64,000 nt of DNA, from contig NZ_JAAMQU010000005.1 in NCBI RefSeq assembly GCF_013522925.1, positions 1 to 64,000 on the forward strand, read 5' to 3'. Under the pieces are notes generated by a model. That model had not been told where the DNA came from, made no database searches, and saw nothing but the letters and a program-made list of their open reading frames with translations. Position numbers and translations under genes: made by a program. Every line of letters starts with the position of its first letter. Positions within the stretch are counted from its first letter, which is position 1. Below are positions 12,129-24,697 of the stretch, in pieces. Source of the DNA: Pseudomonas japonica. GTDB lineage: Bacteria; Pseudomonadota; Gammaproteobacteria; Pseudomonadales; Pseudomonadaceae.

Positions 12129-13174
12129 GCTTCGTTCTCCTGCTTGAATACGGCGGTAAAGGCGCCCAGTTCTTCGAGTTTTTCCCGGGCCAAGCCCGTG
12201 TGAAGCGCGTCGCTGGCCAAGGCCACCCCCTCCTTGAGCGTGGAGGCGTGGTCTGCGGCATAGAGCGCGGCGCCAGCATTGAGGATGATCATCTCGGCAG
12301 CCTTGCGACCGTTTTCGGTCTTGCGGCGCCCCAGCGCATCGCGAATCAACTCAAGCGACGCTTGCGGGCTATCGACCGTGAGGCCGTGCAGGCTCTGGCT
12401 GCGCAAGCCAAGGTCTTCAGGCTCCACGGTGTATTCGATCACTTCGCCGTTTTTCAGCTCCGCCACGGTGGTAGGGGCGGCCAGGCTGAACTCATCCAGG
12501 CCATCGCGCGAGTGCACCACCAGCACGTGCTTGCTGCCCAGGCGCAGCAGCACCTGAGCCAACGGGCGGCACAGGGCCGGGGTGAACACACCCACCACCT
12601 GATGCACCACGCCTGCGGGGTTGGTCAGCGGCCCGATCATGTTGAACAGCGTGCGCAGGGCCAGATCCTTTCGGGGCGCGGCGGCGAACTTCATGGCGCC
12701 ATGGTGGGCCTGGGCGAACATGAACCCGATGCCGATGCTGTCGATGCAGCGCGCCACCTGAACAGGTGTAAGGTTAAGGTACACCCCGGCGGCCTCGAGC
12801 AGGTCCGCGCTGCCGCTTTTGCCGGACACCGCGCGATTGCCATGCTTGGCCACCGTACAACCAGCAGCGGCCGCTACCAGCGCCGAGGCGGTGGACACAT
12901 TGAAAATATTCGCGCCATCGCCACCGGTGCCAACAATGTCGACCACTTTGTCCAAGGTGCCGAGTTCTACCTTCCCAGCCAGCTCACGCATGGCAGACAC
13001 AGCACCGACAATCTCGTCGATGCTTTCGCTTTTCATGCGCATGCCCATCAGGAACGCGCCGATCTGGGCCTCCGTGCATTGGCCGGTCATGATCTGCCGC
13101 ATCACGTCGCGCATTTCTTCGGTGCTCAGGTCCAGCTGGCTGACCACGCGCCCCAGGGCTGTCTTGATATCCAT
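12125..13174 (-). CDS. trpD: Anthranilate phosphoribosyltransferase
   Basis: Transfers phosphoribose from PRPP to anthranilate. It has 349 aa, the usual length, with the PRPP-binding motif [14 protein letters not shown] near residues 82-95, [18 protein letters not shown], and the downstream DGLDE segment. It is the middle gene of trpGDC: nine bases after the trpG stop and overlapping trpC by four. Confidence 0.97.
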   Translation of the reverse strand: MDIKTALGRVVSQLDLSTEEMRDVMRQIMTGQCTEAQIGAFLMGMRMKSESIDEIVGAVSAMRELAGKVELGTLDKVVDIVGTGGDGANIFNVSTASALVAAAAGCTVAKHGNRAVSGKSGSADLLEAAGVYLNLTPVQVARCIDSIGIGFMFAQAHHGAMKFAAAPRKDLALRTLFNMIGPLTNPAGVVHQVVGVFTPALCRPLAQVLLRLGSKHVLVVHSRDGLDEFSLAAPTTVAELKNGEVIEYTVEPEDLGLRSQSLHGLTVDSPQASLELIRDALGRRKTENGRKAAEMIILNAGAALYAADHASTLKEGVALASDALHTGLAREKLEELGAFTAVFKQENEA

Positions 13175-13183
13175 CTGGTGTCC

Positions 13184-13783
13184 TTAACCCTGGCGAGTGC
13201 CGCCGGTTTGCTTGAGGAAATTGGCCAGCAGCTCATGGCCCTGTTCGGTGAGGATCGATTCCGGGTGAAACTGCACGCCCTCGATATTCAGGGTTTTGTG
13301 GCGCAGCCCCATGATCTCGTCCACGCTGCCGTCGGCGTGTTGTGTCCAGGCGGTCATTTCCAGGCAGCCCGGCAGGTTTTCGCGCTTCACCACCAGCGAG
13401 TGGTAACGGGTCACGGTCAGTGGCTGCGCAAGCCCCTCGAATACGCCCAGGTTACGGTGGGTAACCGGGCTGGTTTTACCGTGCATCGCCTGACGGGCGC
13501 GAACCACTTCACCGCCATAGGCCTGGCCCAGCGCCTGATGACCCAGGCAAATGCCCAGGATCGGCAGCTTGCCTGCAAAGTGGAGGATAGCCTCGATGGA
13601 GATACCCGCCTCGCTTGGCGTGCAGGGGCCCGGGGACACCACGATGCGCTCCGGCGCCAGCGCCTCTATTTGCGCAACGGTCAGTTCATCGTTGCGCACC
13701 ACCTTGACCTCGGCGCCCAGCTCGCCCAGGTATTGCACAACGTTATAGGTAAAGGAGTCGTAGTTATCGATCATCAGCAGCAT
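13184..13783 (-). CDS. trpG: Anthranilate synthase glutamine amidotransferase component
   Basis: Class I glutamine amidotransferase supplying ammonia to TrpE, 199 aa. The nucleophilic cysteine lies in [12 protein letters not shown] near residue 79, and the His/Glu pair is in [10 protein letters not shown] near 171. In many bacteria this subunit also serves para-aminobenzoate synthesis (PabA); that cannot be excluded. Only 53 bp separate it from trpE. That gap contains a perfect AGGGC-TC-GCCCT hairpin on the minus strand. Confidence 0.96.
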   Translation of the reverse strand: MLLMIDNYDSFTYNVVQYLGELGAEVKVVRNDELTVAQIEALAPERIVVSPGPCTPSEAGISIEAILHFAGKLPILGICLGHQALGQAYGGEVVRARQAMHGKTSPVTHRNLGVFEGLAQPLTVTRYHSLVVKRENLPGCLEMTAWTQHADGSVDEIMGLRHKTLNIEGVQFHPESILTEQGHELLANFLKQTGGTRQG

Positions 13784-13836
13784 GGCGCGAACCTCTCGAA
13801 TCGGGAATAGGGCGAGCCCTGTGCGGCCCGCTCCGC

Positions 13837-15318
13837 TTATTCAGCCGTGGCCTGCTCGGCCAGTGCGACGGCGCGGAACATCGCCCGCCGCTTGTTCAGG
13901 GTTTCTTCCCATTCCAGGGCCGGTACCGAGTCGGACACGATGCCCGCGCCCGCCTGCACATGCAGCTCGCCACCCTTGATGACCGCGGTGCGTATGGCAA
14001 TGGCGGTGTCCATGTTGCCGTTCCAGGCGAAGTAGCCCACGGCGCCGCCGTACACGCCACGCTTGACGGGTTCCAGCTCGTCGATGATTTCCATGGCGCG
14101 GATTTTCGGCGCCCCCGACAGGGTGCCCGCTGGAAGTATGGCGCGCAGCGCGTCCATGGCAGTCAGCCCTGCCTTCAATTGGCCGGTCACGTTGGAAACG
14201 ATATGCATCACATTGGAATAACGCTCGATCACCATCTTTTCGGTGAGCTTCACGCTGCCGATTTCCGATACCCGGCCCGTGTCGTTGCGGCCCAGGTCGA
14301 TCAGCATCAAATGCTCTGCCAGCTCCTTCTGGTCGCTGAGCAGGTCCACTTCCAGCGCGTGATCCGCCTCTTCGGTAGCACCCCGTGGCCGGGTACCTGC
14401 AATGGGGCGAACGGTGATCTGATTGTCCTCCACCCGCACCAGTACTTCGGGCGAACTGCCCACCACGTGGAAATCACCGAAGTTGAAGAAGTACATGTAG
14501 GGCGTGGGGTTGAAGCAACGCAGGGCGCGGTACAGGTCGATGGGCGCCGCGGCGAAGTCGATGGACATGCGCTGGGAGGGCACCACCTGCATGCAGTCCC
14601 CCGCCAGGATGTAATCCTTGATGGTGCTCACCGCGCGCTCGAAGTCTTCCTGGCTGAAGCTGGAGCGGAACGCCGGCTCCGCGCCTGCTGGCCGGGAAAA
14701 GTCCAGCCCAAGGCGTGGCGTAATGGGCTGGCGCAGCCGAGTGATCAGTTCTGCCAGTTGAGCACGGCCTTGTTCGTAGGCGTCTGCCTGGGCAGGGTCG
14801 GCCAGCACGATGGCGTGCATCTTGCCCGCCAGGTTGTCGAATACCACCACGGCATCCGACACCATCAGCAGGATGTCTGGCACACCGATAGGGTCCGGGT
14901 TGGGGCAAGCGCCCAAGCGTTTCTCTACATACCGCACACAGTCATAGCCGAAATACCCGACCAGGCCGCCGTTGAAGCGTGGCAAGCCGGCAATGGTGGG
15001 CACGTTGTAGCGGGCTTTGAACGCCTCGACGAAGGCGAGCGGATCCTCGACCTCGTGCTGCTCGATCTCGATCCCGTCACGGGTGACGCTTACCGCATGG
15101 CCGTGCACCCGCAATACGGTTCGGCAGGGCAAGCCGATGATGGAATAACGCCCCCACTTTTCCCCGCCCTGCACGGACTCGAGCAGATAGGAGTTGGGCT
15201 GGTCAGCCAGCTTCAGGTAGATCGACAGCGGCGTATCGAAGTCGGCCAGGGTTTCGTGGGCAAGAGGAATGCGGTTGTAGCCGGATTGGGCCAAGCGCAG
15301 GAATTCTTCGCGGGTCAT
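13837..15318 (-). CDS. trpE: Anthranilate synthase component I
   Basis: Converts chorismate to anthranilate with ammonia from TrpG; 493 aa. The N-terminal regulatory domain holds the Trp-feedback motif [15 protein letters not shown] (Leu-Glu-Ser). The chorismate-binding C-terminal half includes [45 protein letters not shown] and [16 protein letters not shown]. The start at 15318 ([15 protein letters not shown]) is the family N-terminus. Upstream is gph, whose Trp-rich tail and intervening stems may attenuate trpE. It lies directly next to trpG, with no pyocin cluster between. Confidence 0.97.
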   Translation of the reverse strand: MTREEFLRLAQSGYNRIPLAHETLADFDTPLSIYLKLADQPNSYLLESVQGGEKWGRYSIIGLPCRTVLRVHGHAVSVTRDGIEIEQHEVEDPLAFVEAFKARYNVPTIAGLPRFNGGLVGYFGYDCVRYVEKRLGACPNPDPIGVPDILLMVSDAVVVFDNLAGKMHAIVLADPAQADAYEQGRAQLAELITRLRQPITPRLGLDFSRPAGAEPAFRSSFSQEDFERAVSTIKDYILAGDCMQVVPSQRMSIDFAAAPIDLYRALRCFNPTPYMYFFNFGDFHVVGSSPEVLVRVEDNQITVRPIAGTRPRGATEEADHALEVDLLSDQKELAEHLMLIDLGRNDTGRVSEIGSVKLTEKMVIERYSNVMHIVSNVTGQLKAGLTAMDALRAILPAGTLSGAPKIRAMEIIDELEPVKRGVYGGAVGYFAWNGNMDTAIAIRTAVIKGGELHVQAGAGIVSDSVPALEWEETLNKRRAMFRAVALAEQATAE

Positions 15319-15358
15319 AGCAGCCTCGTGGCGGAGGAAAGAACGGAGTACGAGCAAA

Positions 15359-15429
15359 CGCGCCGGCGGACCGGCCAGGGGAAGTCAGGCGCGCCAGCGC
15401 CAGCGGGCCAGGGCCTTGATGACTTTCAT
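15359..15429 (-). promoter_or_regulatory. Putative trpE attenuator overlapping the 3' end of gph
   Basis: On the minus strand an in-frame ATG at 15429 inside gph opens a 14-codon tail, [14 protein letters not shown], with two Trp codons just before the stop. Beyond it, CGCGCC (15393-15388) can pair with GGCGCG (15364-15359). Alternatively GCCGG/CCGGC (15375-15362) forms a local hairpin that shares bases with that stem, followed by GCGTTTGC. Mutually exclusive stems after Trp codons and ahead of trpE are the logic of ribosome-mediated attenuation. Attenuation of P. putida trpE has been reported; this precise mapping is my inference. Confidence 0.5.
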
Positions 15430-16203
15430 CCAGAGTTTGCAGGTAACCGCCACGGGGGATTCTCGACCTGAAGAGGCAGGGGTGTCGGGCAACGTTATCT
15501 CAGCGGCACGCTCGAAGCAACCAGGCAAAAGTGCCCGCAGGTCATCCAGCACCAGTGAGGGCTGCTCTTCGGTAATCGGCCGCCCATGGTTGTAGCCATA
15601 GGTAAGGCCCACACAGGCCACGCCAGCGGCCTTGGCTGCACGGATATCGTTGCGCGAATCGCCCACGAACAGGGCGTGTTCCGGGGCTACCCCGGCCATT
15701 TTCATTACATGGAACAGCGCGGCCGGATCGGGCTTCTGCTGCGGCAGCGTATCGCCACCGATGATCCAGCGAAAATATCGTCCCAGCTTCAGCTCATCCA
15801 GCAGCGGCGCCACGAACTGCTCGGCCTTGTTGGTGATCAGCGCCATTTCCACGCCTTCCTTGGCCAGCCATTTCAAAGTATCGCGAACGCCCGGGTATAC
15901 CTCGGTGCGGCCGTGATCCTCGCCGTAAGCGGCCATGAACAGCGCAAGCCCGCGGTCGGCGAGCTCATTATCGACCGCGCTATGTTCGAGACCACCGGCC
16001 AGCGCCCGACGCACCAGCACCTTCGAACCGTTGCCGATCCACAGGCGCACGGCATCGATACCCGCCGGCGGGCGGCCGAGTTCGACGAGCATGCGATCGA
16101 CCGCGGCGGCCAGGCCGGGCACGGAGTCCACCAGCGTGCCGTCGAGGTCGAACATCACAAGCCTGGGCAACTGGCCGGGGAACAACCGTTCGAACCCGCT
16201 CAT
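15385..16203 (-). CDS. gph: Phosphoglycolate phosphatase
   Basis: HAD-superfamily phosphatase that dephosphorylates 2-phosphoglycolate; 272 aa. Motif I is [12 protein letters not shown] near residues 17-28, with the cap domain after it. ALITNKAEQ gives motif II, the lysine lies in QKPDPAALF, and [16 protein letters not shown] gives motif IV. The last ~40 residues extend past the HAD fold and end in a basic, Trp-rich helix that may also act as trpE leader. Its ATG overlaps the rpe stop (ATGA), forming an rpe-gph unit. MupP, a similar phosphatase, is less likely given this location. Confidence 0.93.
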   Translation of the reverse strand: MSGFERLFPGQLPRLVMFDLDGTLVDSVPGLAAAVDRMLVELGRPPAGIDAVRLWIGNGSKVLVRRALAGGLEHSAVDNELADRGLALFMAAYGEDHGRTEVYPGVRDTLKWLAKEGVEMALITNKAEQFVAPLLDELKLGRYFRWIIGGDTLPQQKPDPAALFHVMKMAGVAPEHALFVGDSRNDIRAAKAAGVACVGLTYGYNHGRPITEEQPSLVLDDLRALLPGCFERAAEITLPDTPASSGRESPVAVTCKLWMKVIKALARWRWRA

Positions 16204-16874
16204 GGGCGGGCCAGGGCGAGCTCGGCGCGCATGCTGTCGATCACCACGCGGTAATCCGGGGCGTTGAAGATGGCCGAGCCGGCCACGAAGGTATCGGCGC
16301 CCGCGGCAGCGATCTCACGAATGTTGTGCACGTTCACGCCGCCGTCGATTTCCAGGCGGATATCCCGACCGCTGGCGTCGATGATCGCCCGCGCCTGGCG
16401 CAGTTTCTCGAGCGTGCCGGGGATGAACTTCTGCCCGCCAAAGCCCGGGTTCACGCTCATCAGCAGGATCATGTCCACCTTGTCCATCACGTATTCGAGC
16501 ACGCTCAGGGGGGTAGCCGGGTTGAACACCAGCCCCGACTTGCAGCCGCCTTCGCGCACCAGCTGCAGGGAGCGGTCGATGTGCTGGGTGGCTTCAGGAT
16601 GGAACGTGATATAGGTGGCGCCGGCTTCGATGAAGTCACCAATGATGCGGTCTACCGGGCTGACCATCAGGTGCACGTCGATAGGCGCGGTGATGCCGTA
16701 CTTGCGCAGCGCGGCGCACACCATCGGGCCGATGGTCAGGTTGGGGACGTAGTGGTTGTCCATCACATCGAAATGCACCACATCCGCTCCAGCGGCGAGT
16801 ACGTTGTCTACCTCCTCGCCCAGGCGAGCGAAGTCGGCGGAGAGGATGGACGGCGCAATAGCGAAGGGTTGCAT
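16200..16874 (-). CDS. rpe: Ribulose-phosphate 3-epimerase
   Basis: Interconverts ribulose-5-P and xylulose-5-P in the pentose phosphate pathway; 224 aa, a standard (beta/alpha)8 barrel. Signatures are [41 protein letters not shown]-like [21 protein letters not shown] and LEIDGGVN, containing the metal-binding His/Asp residues. The start at 16874 ([11 protein letters not shown]) is the family N-terminus; 27 further in-frame codons upstream look non-coding. Coupled to gph by a 4-bp overlap. Confidence 0.97.
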   Translation of the reverse strand: MQPFAIAPSILSADFARLGEEVDNVLAAGADVVHFDVMDNHYVPNLTIGPMVCAALRKYGITAPIDVHLMVSPVDRIIGDFIEAGATYITFHPEATQHIDRSLQLVREGGCKSGLVFNPATPLSVLEYVMDKVDMILLMSVNPGFGGQKFIPGTLEKLRQARAIIDASGRDIRLEIDGGVNVHNIREIAAAGADTFVAGSAIFNAPDYRVVIDSMRAELALARP

Positions 16875-17001
16875 GCTGGACCTGTAGGCTGAACACGGTG
16901 GCGCGCATTGTAGCCGATGGCGGCCCAAGGCGGGCAGTAGCGCGGCCGAGGGCACTGGCGGTGGCCGCCGAATGGCCTTAGGCTGCGGTCAAGCAACCGA
17001 T

Positions 17002-17973
17002 ATGGAAACCACGATGCGCGCTTTTTACTGTGCCAGGCTGCTCGCGCTGGCGACCGCCCTCCCCATCTCACTTCATGCCATCGCCGCTGATGAGCCCGCC
17101 GCGCCGCCTGCGGCCGTAGAGCGTGCGCCCTTGCTCGAGCGCAGCGAACAAGAAGCCCAGGCTATCGCGCGCCAGCTTCCAGCCCAGGAAGTACAAACGC
17201 TGCAGGCCAGCGGGGATAACTTCATGGCCCTGTGGCACCCGGCTAACGACGCCGACCCGGTGGGCATGGTGATTATTGTTCCGGGGGCCGGAGAAAGCGC
17301 CAACTGGCCCGACGTTGTGGCGCCCCTGCGCACACGCCTGCCGGATGCCCGCTGGGGCACGCTCAGCCTTACCCTCCCCGACCTTGTCAGCGAAGCGGTG
17401 CAACCGCGCGGCATCGAACCGCCCGCCCCGGCGGCAGCGGGAAGTTCGGCAACGCCCCCCGATGCCAACGCGCCGATCGAACAGGCAGCGGCCAGCGGCT
17501 CGGATACCACCGCACCGGCAGAGGGCGAGAACAGCACCGATGATCAGTTGAAAACGGACGCCGCCCGAATCTTTGCGCGTATCGACGCCGGCATTGCCTT
17601 CGCCCAGCAAGTGAAGGCACGCAACATCGTGCTGCTGGGCCATGGGACCGGCGCTTATTGGGCCGCACGCTATTTGAGCGAGCGCCAGCCCTCACGCGCT
17701 CAGCGCCTGGTGATGGTAGCGGGCAGAACACCCGAATCAGCCCCGGCCGGGCTAGACCTGCTGGCACCGCAGCTGAAGGTGCCAGTAGCAGACATTTATT
17801 ACGCGACCAATCCCAACCTGCGCAGTGCCGCGGCTCAGCGCCTGCAAGCCAGCAAGCGCCAGGCCGGTAGCCAATACAGCCAGACCGAGCTCAATGCCCT
17901 GCCCGGCGACCGCGCGGCCGAGCAGGAGCAACTGTACCGTCGGATCCGCGGCTGGCTAAGCCCGCAGTCGTAA
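17002..17973 (+). CDS. DUF3530 family alpha/beta-hydrolase-like periplasmic protein
   Basis: About 320 aa with an N-terminal signal peptide (FYCARLLALATALPISLHAIA). The body resembles the DUF3530 family, an alpha/beta-hydrolase fold of unknown function: VIIVPGAGESANWPD near residues 85-100 and a nucleophile-elbow-like LLGHGTGAYWAARY near 210, in which Thr/Gly rather than Ser follows GHG. A low-complexity Ala/Pro/Ser linker occupies about 135-175. The start could be 17002 or 17014; neither has a strong ribosome site. It is divergent from rpe and convergent with the DnaJ-domain gene. Confidence 0.75.
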   Translation: METTMRAFYCARLLALATALPISLHAIAADEPAAPPAAVERAPLLERSEQEAQAIARQLPAQEVQTLQASGDNFMALWHPANDADPVGMVIIVPGAGESANWPDVVAPLRTRLPDARWGTLSLTLPDLVSEAVQPRGIEPPAPAAAGSSATPPDANAPIEQAAASGSDTTAPAEGENSTDDQLKTDAARIFARIDAGIAFAQQVKARNIVLLGHGTGAYWAARYLSERQPSRAQRLVMVAGRTPESAPAGLDLLAPQLKVPVADIYYATNPNLRSAAAQRLQASKRQAGSQYSQTELNALPGDRAAEQEQLYRRIRGWLSPQS

Positions 17974-18054
17974 ACCTGGGAGCGCTGTGGCAGCCCTCCT
18001 TGGCGGCGACCGGCCCGGCAGGGCCGCAGATCCTGCGACGGCTGACACGCTGGC

Positions 18055-18818
18055 TCAGAACCCCCGCCGCCGGCGCACGACCTCATAGGCACCGTGTAGC
18101 TCTCGGGTGCGTTCGGTCGCGGCCTTTACCTGAGCCGGGCTGGCGCCTTTGCCCTGCAACTTGTCGGGATGGTGGCGGCTGAGCAATCGCCGATACGCTT
18201 GCTTGATCTGTTCCGGGTCGGTCGCCGCGTTAACGCCCAACACCCGCAAGGCATCGTGGTAGGCCCCGGCCGGCCCCGCCAGTGTGCGTGACGCAGGCGC
18301 GTAGTCCTGGCCCAGGGCCCGCAACTGGGGCGCGGTCCAGCCAAGCCAGTTACCCCAGTCGAGCATAAGCTGCTGCTCGGCCGGGCCTACGCGGCCATCT
18401 GCCCAGGCCATCCGCCAGCAAGCCCGCAACAGCCCTTCCGCCGTGGTTGGCTGGCCTTGCAATCGGCGCAGGTGGCTGCGGAGCGAATCCTTGCCAGCCT
18501 TGCCACGGCCAAACGCGGCAATGGCTCGCTTGCGCGCAGGCGCGTCCATCCCCAGCAAGGCCATTTCGTTGCGTGCCTGGGCAATGTGGCTTTCCTCAAC
18601 ACGGCCGTCGGCCTTGGCCAGCCGCCCCAGCAGCACGAACAGCAGCTCATCCTCGGCCAGCCCCGCTCGCCCATTCATGCGGGCCCAAAGCTCGGCCCAG
18701 CGGTGAACATCCAGGCGGCGGTCCACCGCCTGGCCCAGCAAGCCGCCCAGGATCGCCCCCGGAATGTGAGCCAACGCAAAGCCCGCCGTCACGCCTACCA
18801 CTGTCACCGGCCACAACA

Positions 18819-18819
<1 letters not shown>
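18055..18819 (-). CDS. djlA: DjlA-like membrane-anchored J-domain co-chaperone
   Basis: 254-aa protein with one N-terminal membrane segment (LWPVTVVGVTAGFALAHIPG) bearing glycines, a central TerB-like helical domain (about 55-165) and a C-terminal J-domain with the HPDKL motif near residue 226. The order TM-TerB-J matches DjlA, which recruits DnaK to the membrane. The ATG at 18819 overlaps the murU stop by one base (TGATG); a TTG one codon earlier is less likely. It forms an amgK-murU-djlA operon. Confidence 0.88.
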
Positions 18820-20512
<1,693 letters not shown>

Positions 20513-20640
20513 TTAAGGAGTCTCCGACGGCGCTAGCCGTCAAGCGGGTCATGCTTTATTATCCAGCATCTTTTTCAGACCATCGAGAGGCGTGCACACC
20601 CGCACGGGCAGATGGCACGCAGGAAGCCCGGACTAATAAG

Positions 20641-23424
20641 ATGGCATTGAAATCCCCCGCGTTTCGTAGAAAGTTTCCGTTGCTGGTTACCGGCGGCCTG
20701 CTGGCGATGCAACCCTTTGCATCGTCTTTCGTCAGCGCCGCTCCGCAGTATGACTGCCAGGTGTCCGCTTCGGGTTCCTGGGACTGCAAAACCCGCGACA
20801 CCAGCGCCGCACTTCCACCCCGCCCCCAGCATACCGCCTCTTCGGTAAGCGCAGCGGCAGGCGATGAAGGCGGCACCGCTGGTGAAGACACCGCCCCGGC
20901 CACCACGCTGGTAACCGAAAGCAAGGGCCGTGTTCTCAAGTCCCGCAGCGCCGATTACAGCCATCTGGACTGGGTACCCCGGGAAAAGCTCACGCCCGCG
21001 CAACTCGCGGAAACCGGCCCCTACTGCTCCGGCACCTACGTAGAGCCGTTGCGCCCCGGCATGAACGACAAAACGTCGAAGTCCGATGCGCCTACCTATA
21101 TCAATGCTCGCGCCTCGCGCTACGAGGAGCAGTCGCAAACCGCTACCCTCGCGGGCGATGTGGTCATGCGCCAGGGCAGCATGCAGGTCGAAGCCAACGA
21201 AGCCGCACTGCACCAGGCCGAGAACCGTGGCGAGCTGAACGGCAATGTGAAGCTGCGTGACAACGGTGCGCTGATCGTGGGCGATCACGCCGAAGTCCAA
21301 CTGGACACCGGTGCCGCCCAGATCGACAACGCCGAATACGTACTGCACAAGCAGCGAGCCCGTGGTTCGGCGCTCTACGCCAAGCGGGCCGAAAACGCGA
21401 TCATTCGCCTCAAGGATGGTACCTACACCACCTGCGAACCGAGCAGCAACGCCTGGTCCGTCAAGGGCAACAACATCACGCTGAACCCGGCCACCGGCTT
21501 CGGCACGGCGACCAACGCCACGTTGCGCGTGAAGGACATTCCGGTCCTTTACACGCCGTATTTCTACTTCCCGATCGACGACCGTCGCCAGTCCGGTTTC
21601 CTGGCGCCGAGCATTTCCACCAGCAGCGACAACGGCCTTACGCTGGTCACGCCGTACTACTTCAACCTGGCGCCCAACTACGACGCCACGTTGTACCCGC
21701 ACTACATGGCCAAGCGTGGCTTGCTGATGGAAGGCGAGTTCCGCTACCTCACGCCCACCAGCGAAGGCCAGTTCGGCGGCGGTTACCTGAACGACGAGAA
21801 CGACGACCGGGAAAACCAGTCCGACTACGCCAAGCGTCGCTGGATGATCAACTGGCAGCACAAGGGCGGCCTGGATACGCGCCTGCTGAGCGAAGTGGAC
21901 TACACCCGCATCAGCGATCCGTACTACTTCCAGGACCTGCAATCGGACCAGATCGGCATCGAGAACCGCGACTTCGTCAACCAGCAGGGTGCGCTCACCT
22001 ATCGCGGCCAGGGTTATACCGCGCGGCTGAACGTGCAGAGCTACCAGCTGGCGACCGTTTCGGACATCACCCCGTACGACCGCCTGCCACAGCTCACCCT
22101 CGATGGCGCGCTGCCGTTCCGCCCGGCGGGCCTGCAATTCAGCTATCACACCGAAGCCGTACGCTTCGATCGTGATTTGCGGACAGGTACCTATACCGAC
22201 GACAACGGGTTTGAAACCCCGCGCATCGACCGTAACGTCTTCGGCCTTGCGCGCGCCAACGGCGACCGCCTGGACCTGGTTCCGGCCATGAGCCTGCCAA
22301 TGGATTGGACCTACGGTTACATCCGCCCGACCGTCAAGTACAAGTACACCAAGTACAACCTTGACCTGGATTCCAAGGGCAAGGCGGATCTGTTGAGCAC
22401 CGCCAACACTACCGGCGAGTCTTACAGCAGCTCCCAGGACATCAGCGTACCGATCTTCAGCGTGGACAGCGGCCTGTACTTCGACCGCGACACCCAGATG
22501 TTCGGCACCGATTACCGCCAGACGCTCGAGCCACGCCTGTTCTACCTCTATGTTCCCTACGAGAACCAGAACGACATTCCGGTCTTCGATACGGGTGAAA
22601 GCGTGTTCAGCTACGCCTCGCTGTTCCGGGACAACCGCTTCAGTGGCGGCGACCGCATCGGTGACGAGAACAAACTGTCCCTGGGCGTAACCAGCCGCTG
22701 GATCGAAGACAACGGCTTCGAACGCCAACGCTTCGCGATTGGTCAGGCCGTGTACTTCAAGGACCGCAAGGTTCAGCTTCCGCAGATCGCTTACCAGGAC
22801 CGTGATGACGCGCAGTCGGATGTTTCTCCGTACGCGCTGGAATACGAGTACCGCTTCAACCGCGACTGGCGCTTCACCTCGGACTTCAACTGGGACCCGG
22901 ACAGCCGCAGCACCCGCTCGGGTAGCGCGATGTTCCACTACCAGCCAGAAGACAACCCGAACAAGATCATCAACGCCGGCTTCCGCTACCGTGACGATAC
23001 TATCCACTACGACACGGCCACCGGCCGCTGGCAGTTTGGTGGCGACTACGGTACCCCAGGCAACGACAACTACGTGAAGGACTACTACAAGATCCAGCAG
23101 CATGACTTCTCGGTCATGTGGCCGCTGGTTCCGCAGTGGAACCTCATCAGCCGCTGGCAGTACGACTACAACCGCAACCGCACGCTGGAAGCCTTCGGTG
23201 GCTTCGAGTACGACAATTGCTGCTGGAAACTGCGCCTGATCAACCGCTACTGGGTTGATTACGACGAATACAGCCAGAACGCCCCAGAGAACGAAAAGGG
23301 CGATCACGGCATCTTCCTCCAGATCGTGCTCAAGGGCCTGGGTGGCGTAGTAGGCAATAAAGTCGAAGGTTTCCTCGACAAAGGCATTCAGGGTTATCGT
23401 GAACGTGAAGACCAAGCTATGTGA
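20641..23424 (+). CDS. lptD: LPS-assembly outer-membrane protein LptD
   Basis: Inserts lipopolysaccharide into the outer leaflet with LptE; 927 aa, typical for Pseudomonas. A signal peptide (about 1-36) precedes a linker. An OstA/LptA-like jellyroll starts near residue 155 ([16 protein letters not shown]), and the C-terminal beta-barrel is rich in aromatic and Asp/Asn repeats. Cysteines occur near the N-terminus and as an adjacent CC pair (NCCWKL), consistent with LptD disulfides. The start at 20641 follows an untranslated stretch; an upstream extension lacks signal-peptide character. surA begins inside its last codons. Confidence 0.96.
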   Translation: MALKSPAFRRKFPLLVTGGLLAMQPFASSFVSAAPQYDCQVSASGSWDCKTRDTSAALPPRPQHTASSVSAAAGDEGGTAGEDTAPATTLVTESKGRVLKSRSADYSHLDWVPREKLTPAQLAETGPYCSGTYVEPLRPGMNDKTSKSDAPTYINARASRYEEQSQTATLAGDVVMRQGSMQVEANEAALHQAENRGELNGNVKLRDNGALIVGDHAEVQLDTGAAQIDNAEYVLHKQRARGSALYAKRAENAIIRLKDGTYTTCEPSSNAWSVKGNNITLNPATGFGTATNATLRVKDIPVLYTPYFYFPIDDRRQSGFLAPSISTSSDNGLTLVTPYYFNLAPNYDATLYPHYMAKRGLLMEGEFRYLTPTSEGQFGGGYLNDENDDRENQSDYAKRRWMINWQHKGGLDTRLLSEVDYTRISDPYYFQDLQSDQIGIENRDFVNQQGALTYRGQGYTARLNVQSYQLATVSDITPYDRLPQLTLDGALPFRPAGLQFSYHTEAVRFDRDLRTGTYTDDNGFETPRIDRNVFGLARANGDRLDLVPAMSLPMDWTYGYIRPTVKYKYTKYNLDLDSKGKADLLSTANTTGESYSSSQDISVPIFSVDSGLYFDRDTQMFGTDYRQTLEPRLFYLYVPYENQNDIPVFDTGESVFSYASLFRDNRFSGGDRIGDENKLSLGVTSRWIEDNGFERQRFAIGQAVYFKDRKVQLPQIAYQDRDDAQSDVSPYALEYEYRFNRDWRFTSDFNWDPDSRSTRSGSAMFHYQPEDNPNKIINAGFRYRDDTIHYDTATGRWQFGGDYGTPGNDNYVKDYYKIQQHDFSVMWPLVPQWNLISRWQYDYNRNRTLEAFGGFEYDNCCWKLRLINRYWVDYDEYSQNAPENEKGDHGIFLQIVLKGLGGVVGNKVEGFLDKGIQGYREREDQAM

Positions 23425-24697
23425 TCGACTGCGCCCCCTGCTGTTGGGCGCACTGTTTATAGGTACCCTGGCGCATGCGCAGGTTCAGCAACTGGACAAG
23501 GTAGCGGCCATCGTCGACAACGACGTGATCATGCAAAGCCAGCTGGACCAGCGTATGCAGGAAGTTCGGCAAACCATCGCCAAGCGTGGCGGTGGCGAGC
23601 CGCCGATCGAGGAACTGCAGAAGCAGGTGCTCGACCGCCTTATCCTGGAAAACCTGCAGCTGCAGATCGGTGAACGCTCCGGCATTCGCATTACCGATGA
23701 AGAGCTCAACGGCGCGATGGGCACCATTGCCCAGCGCAACAACATGAGCCTCGATCAGTTCCGCGCTGCCCTGGCCCACGACGGCCTGTCGTACGACGGG
23801 GCCCGTGAGCAGGTACGCCGCGAAATGATCATCAGCCGGGTGCGCCAGCGTCGCGTTGCCGAGCGTATCCAGGTAACCGAGCAGGAAGTGAGGAACTTCC
23901 TGGCGTCCGATCTCGGCAAGGCTCAGCTGTCGCAGGAATACCACCTGGCCAACATCCTGATTGCCACACCGGATGGCGCGAATTCGCAGCAGATCCAGGC
24001 CGCGGGCAACCAGGCAATGGCTTTGTACCAACAGCTACGCGAAGGCGCGGACTTCGCACAGCTGGCTACCACGCGTTCGGCCAGTGACAACGCCCTCGAA
24101 GGCGGTGACATGGGCTGGCGCAAGGCTGCTCAACTGCCAGCCCCGTTCGACCAGATGCTGGCTTCGATGAAGCCGGGCGAAGTGACCCAGCCGGTACGTA
24201 CTCCTGGTGGCTTCATTATCCTCAAGCTGGTGGAAAGCCGCGGTGGCCAGGCAGAAATGCGCGAAGAAGTCCACGTTCGCCACATCCTGCTCAAGCCAAG
24301 CGAAATCCGTAGCCCGGCTGAAACCGAACGCTTGATCAAGACGCTGTACACCCGCATCAAGGACGGAGAGGATTTCGCCACGCTGGCCAAAAACTTCTCG
24401 GAAGACCCAGGCTCTGCGCTCAACGGTGGCGATCTCAACTGGATCGACCCGCAATCGCTGGTGCCTGAGTTCCGTGACGTGATGGCCCAAACGCCGGTAG
24501 GCACTGTATCCCAGCCCTTCCAGAGCCAGTTCGGCTGGCATGTTCTCGAAGTGCTTGGCCGCCGCGCCACCGACGCTACCCAGCAAGCTCGTGAACAGCA
24601 GGCGCTGAACGTACTGCGCAGCCGCAAGTACGACGAAGAACTGCAAAACTGGCTCCGTCAGATCCGTGACGAGGCCTACGTCGAAATCAAGCAGTGA
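23399..24697 (+). CDS. surA: Periplasmic chaperone / peptidyl-prolyl isomerase SurA
   Basis: Escorts outer-membrane proteins, including LptD, across the periplasm. About 430 aa: signal peptide ([17 protein letters not shown]), N-terminal chaperone domain, then two parvulin domains, the first beginning at [10 protein letters not shown] and the second at [10 protein letters not shown]. The start is a GTG within lptD, either 23399 or 23405; MKTKL from 23405 is the more familiar N-terminus. The overlap with lptD, then pdxA and ksgA in 1-4 bp steps, marks a tightly coupled operon. Confidence 0.95.
   Translation: MNVKTKLCDRLRPLLLGALFIGTLAHAQVQQLDKVAAIVDNDVIMQSQLDQRMQEVRQTIAKRGGGEPPIEELQKQVLDRLILENLQLQIGERSGIRITDEELNGAMGTIAQRNNMSLDQFRAALAHDGLSYDGAREQVRREMIISRVRQRRVAERIQVTEQEVRNFLASDLGKAQLSQEYHLANILIATPDGANSQQIQAAGNQAMALYQQLREGADFAQLATTRSASDNALEGGDMGWRKAAQLPAPFDQMLASMKPGEVTQPVRTPGGFIILKLVESRGGQAEMREEVHVRHILLKPSEIRSPAETERLIKTLYTRIKDGEDFATLAKNFSEDPGSALNGGDLNWIDPQSLVPEFRDVMAQTPVGTVSQPFQSQFGWHVLEVLGRRATDATQQAREQQALNVLRSRKYDEELQNWLRQIRDEAYVEIKQ

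Noticed and set aside
12116..13810. 564-residue plus-strand open frame across trpD and trpG
   Set aside because: It spans two well-defined minus-strand genes and their junction and has no domain signature.
20513..20640. Sigma-E (AlgU) promoter ahead of lptD
   Set aside because: Expected from E. coli, but no GGAACTT-N16-TCAAA-like pair was found in the 128-bp gap.
20575..23415. 946-residue open frame on the minus strand across lptD
   Set aside because: It is the complement of a high-GC gene with strong third-position bias. LptD on the plus strand has clear signal peptide, domain and cysteine features; the antisense product has no recognisable motif.
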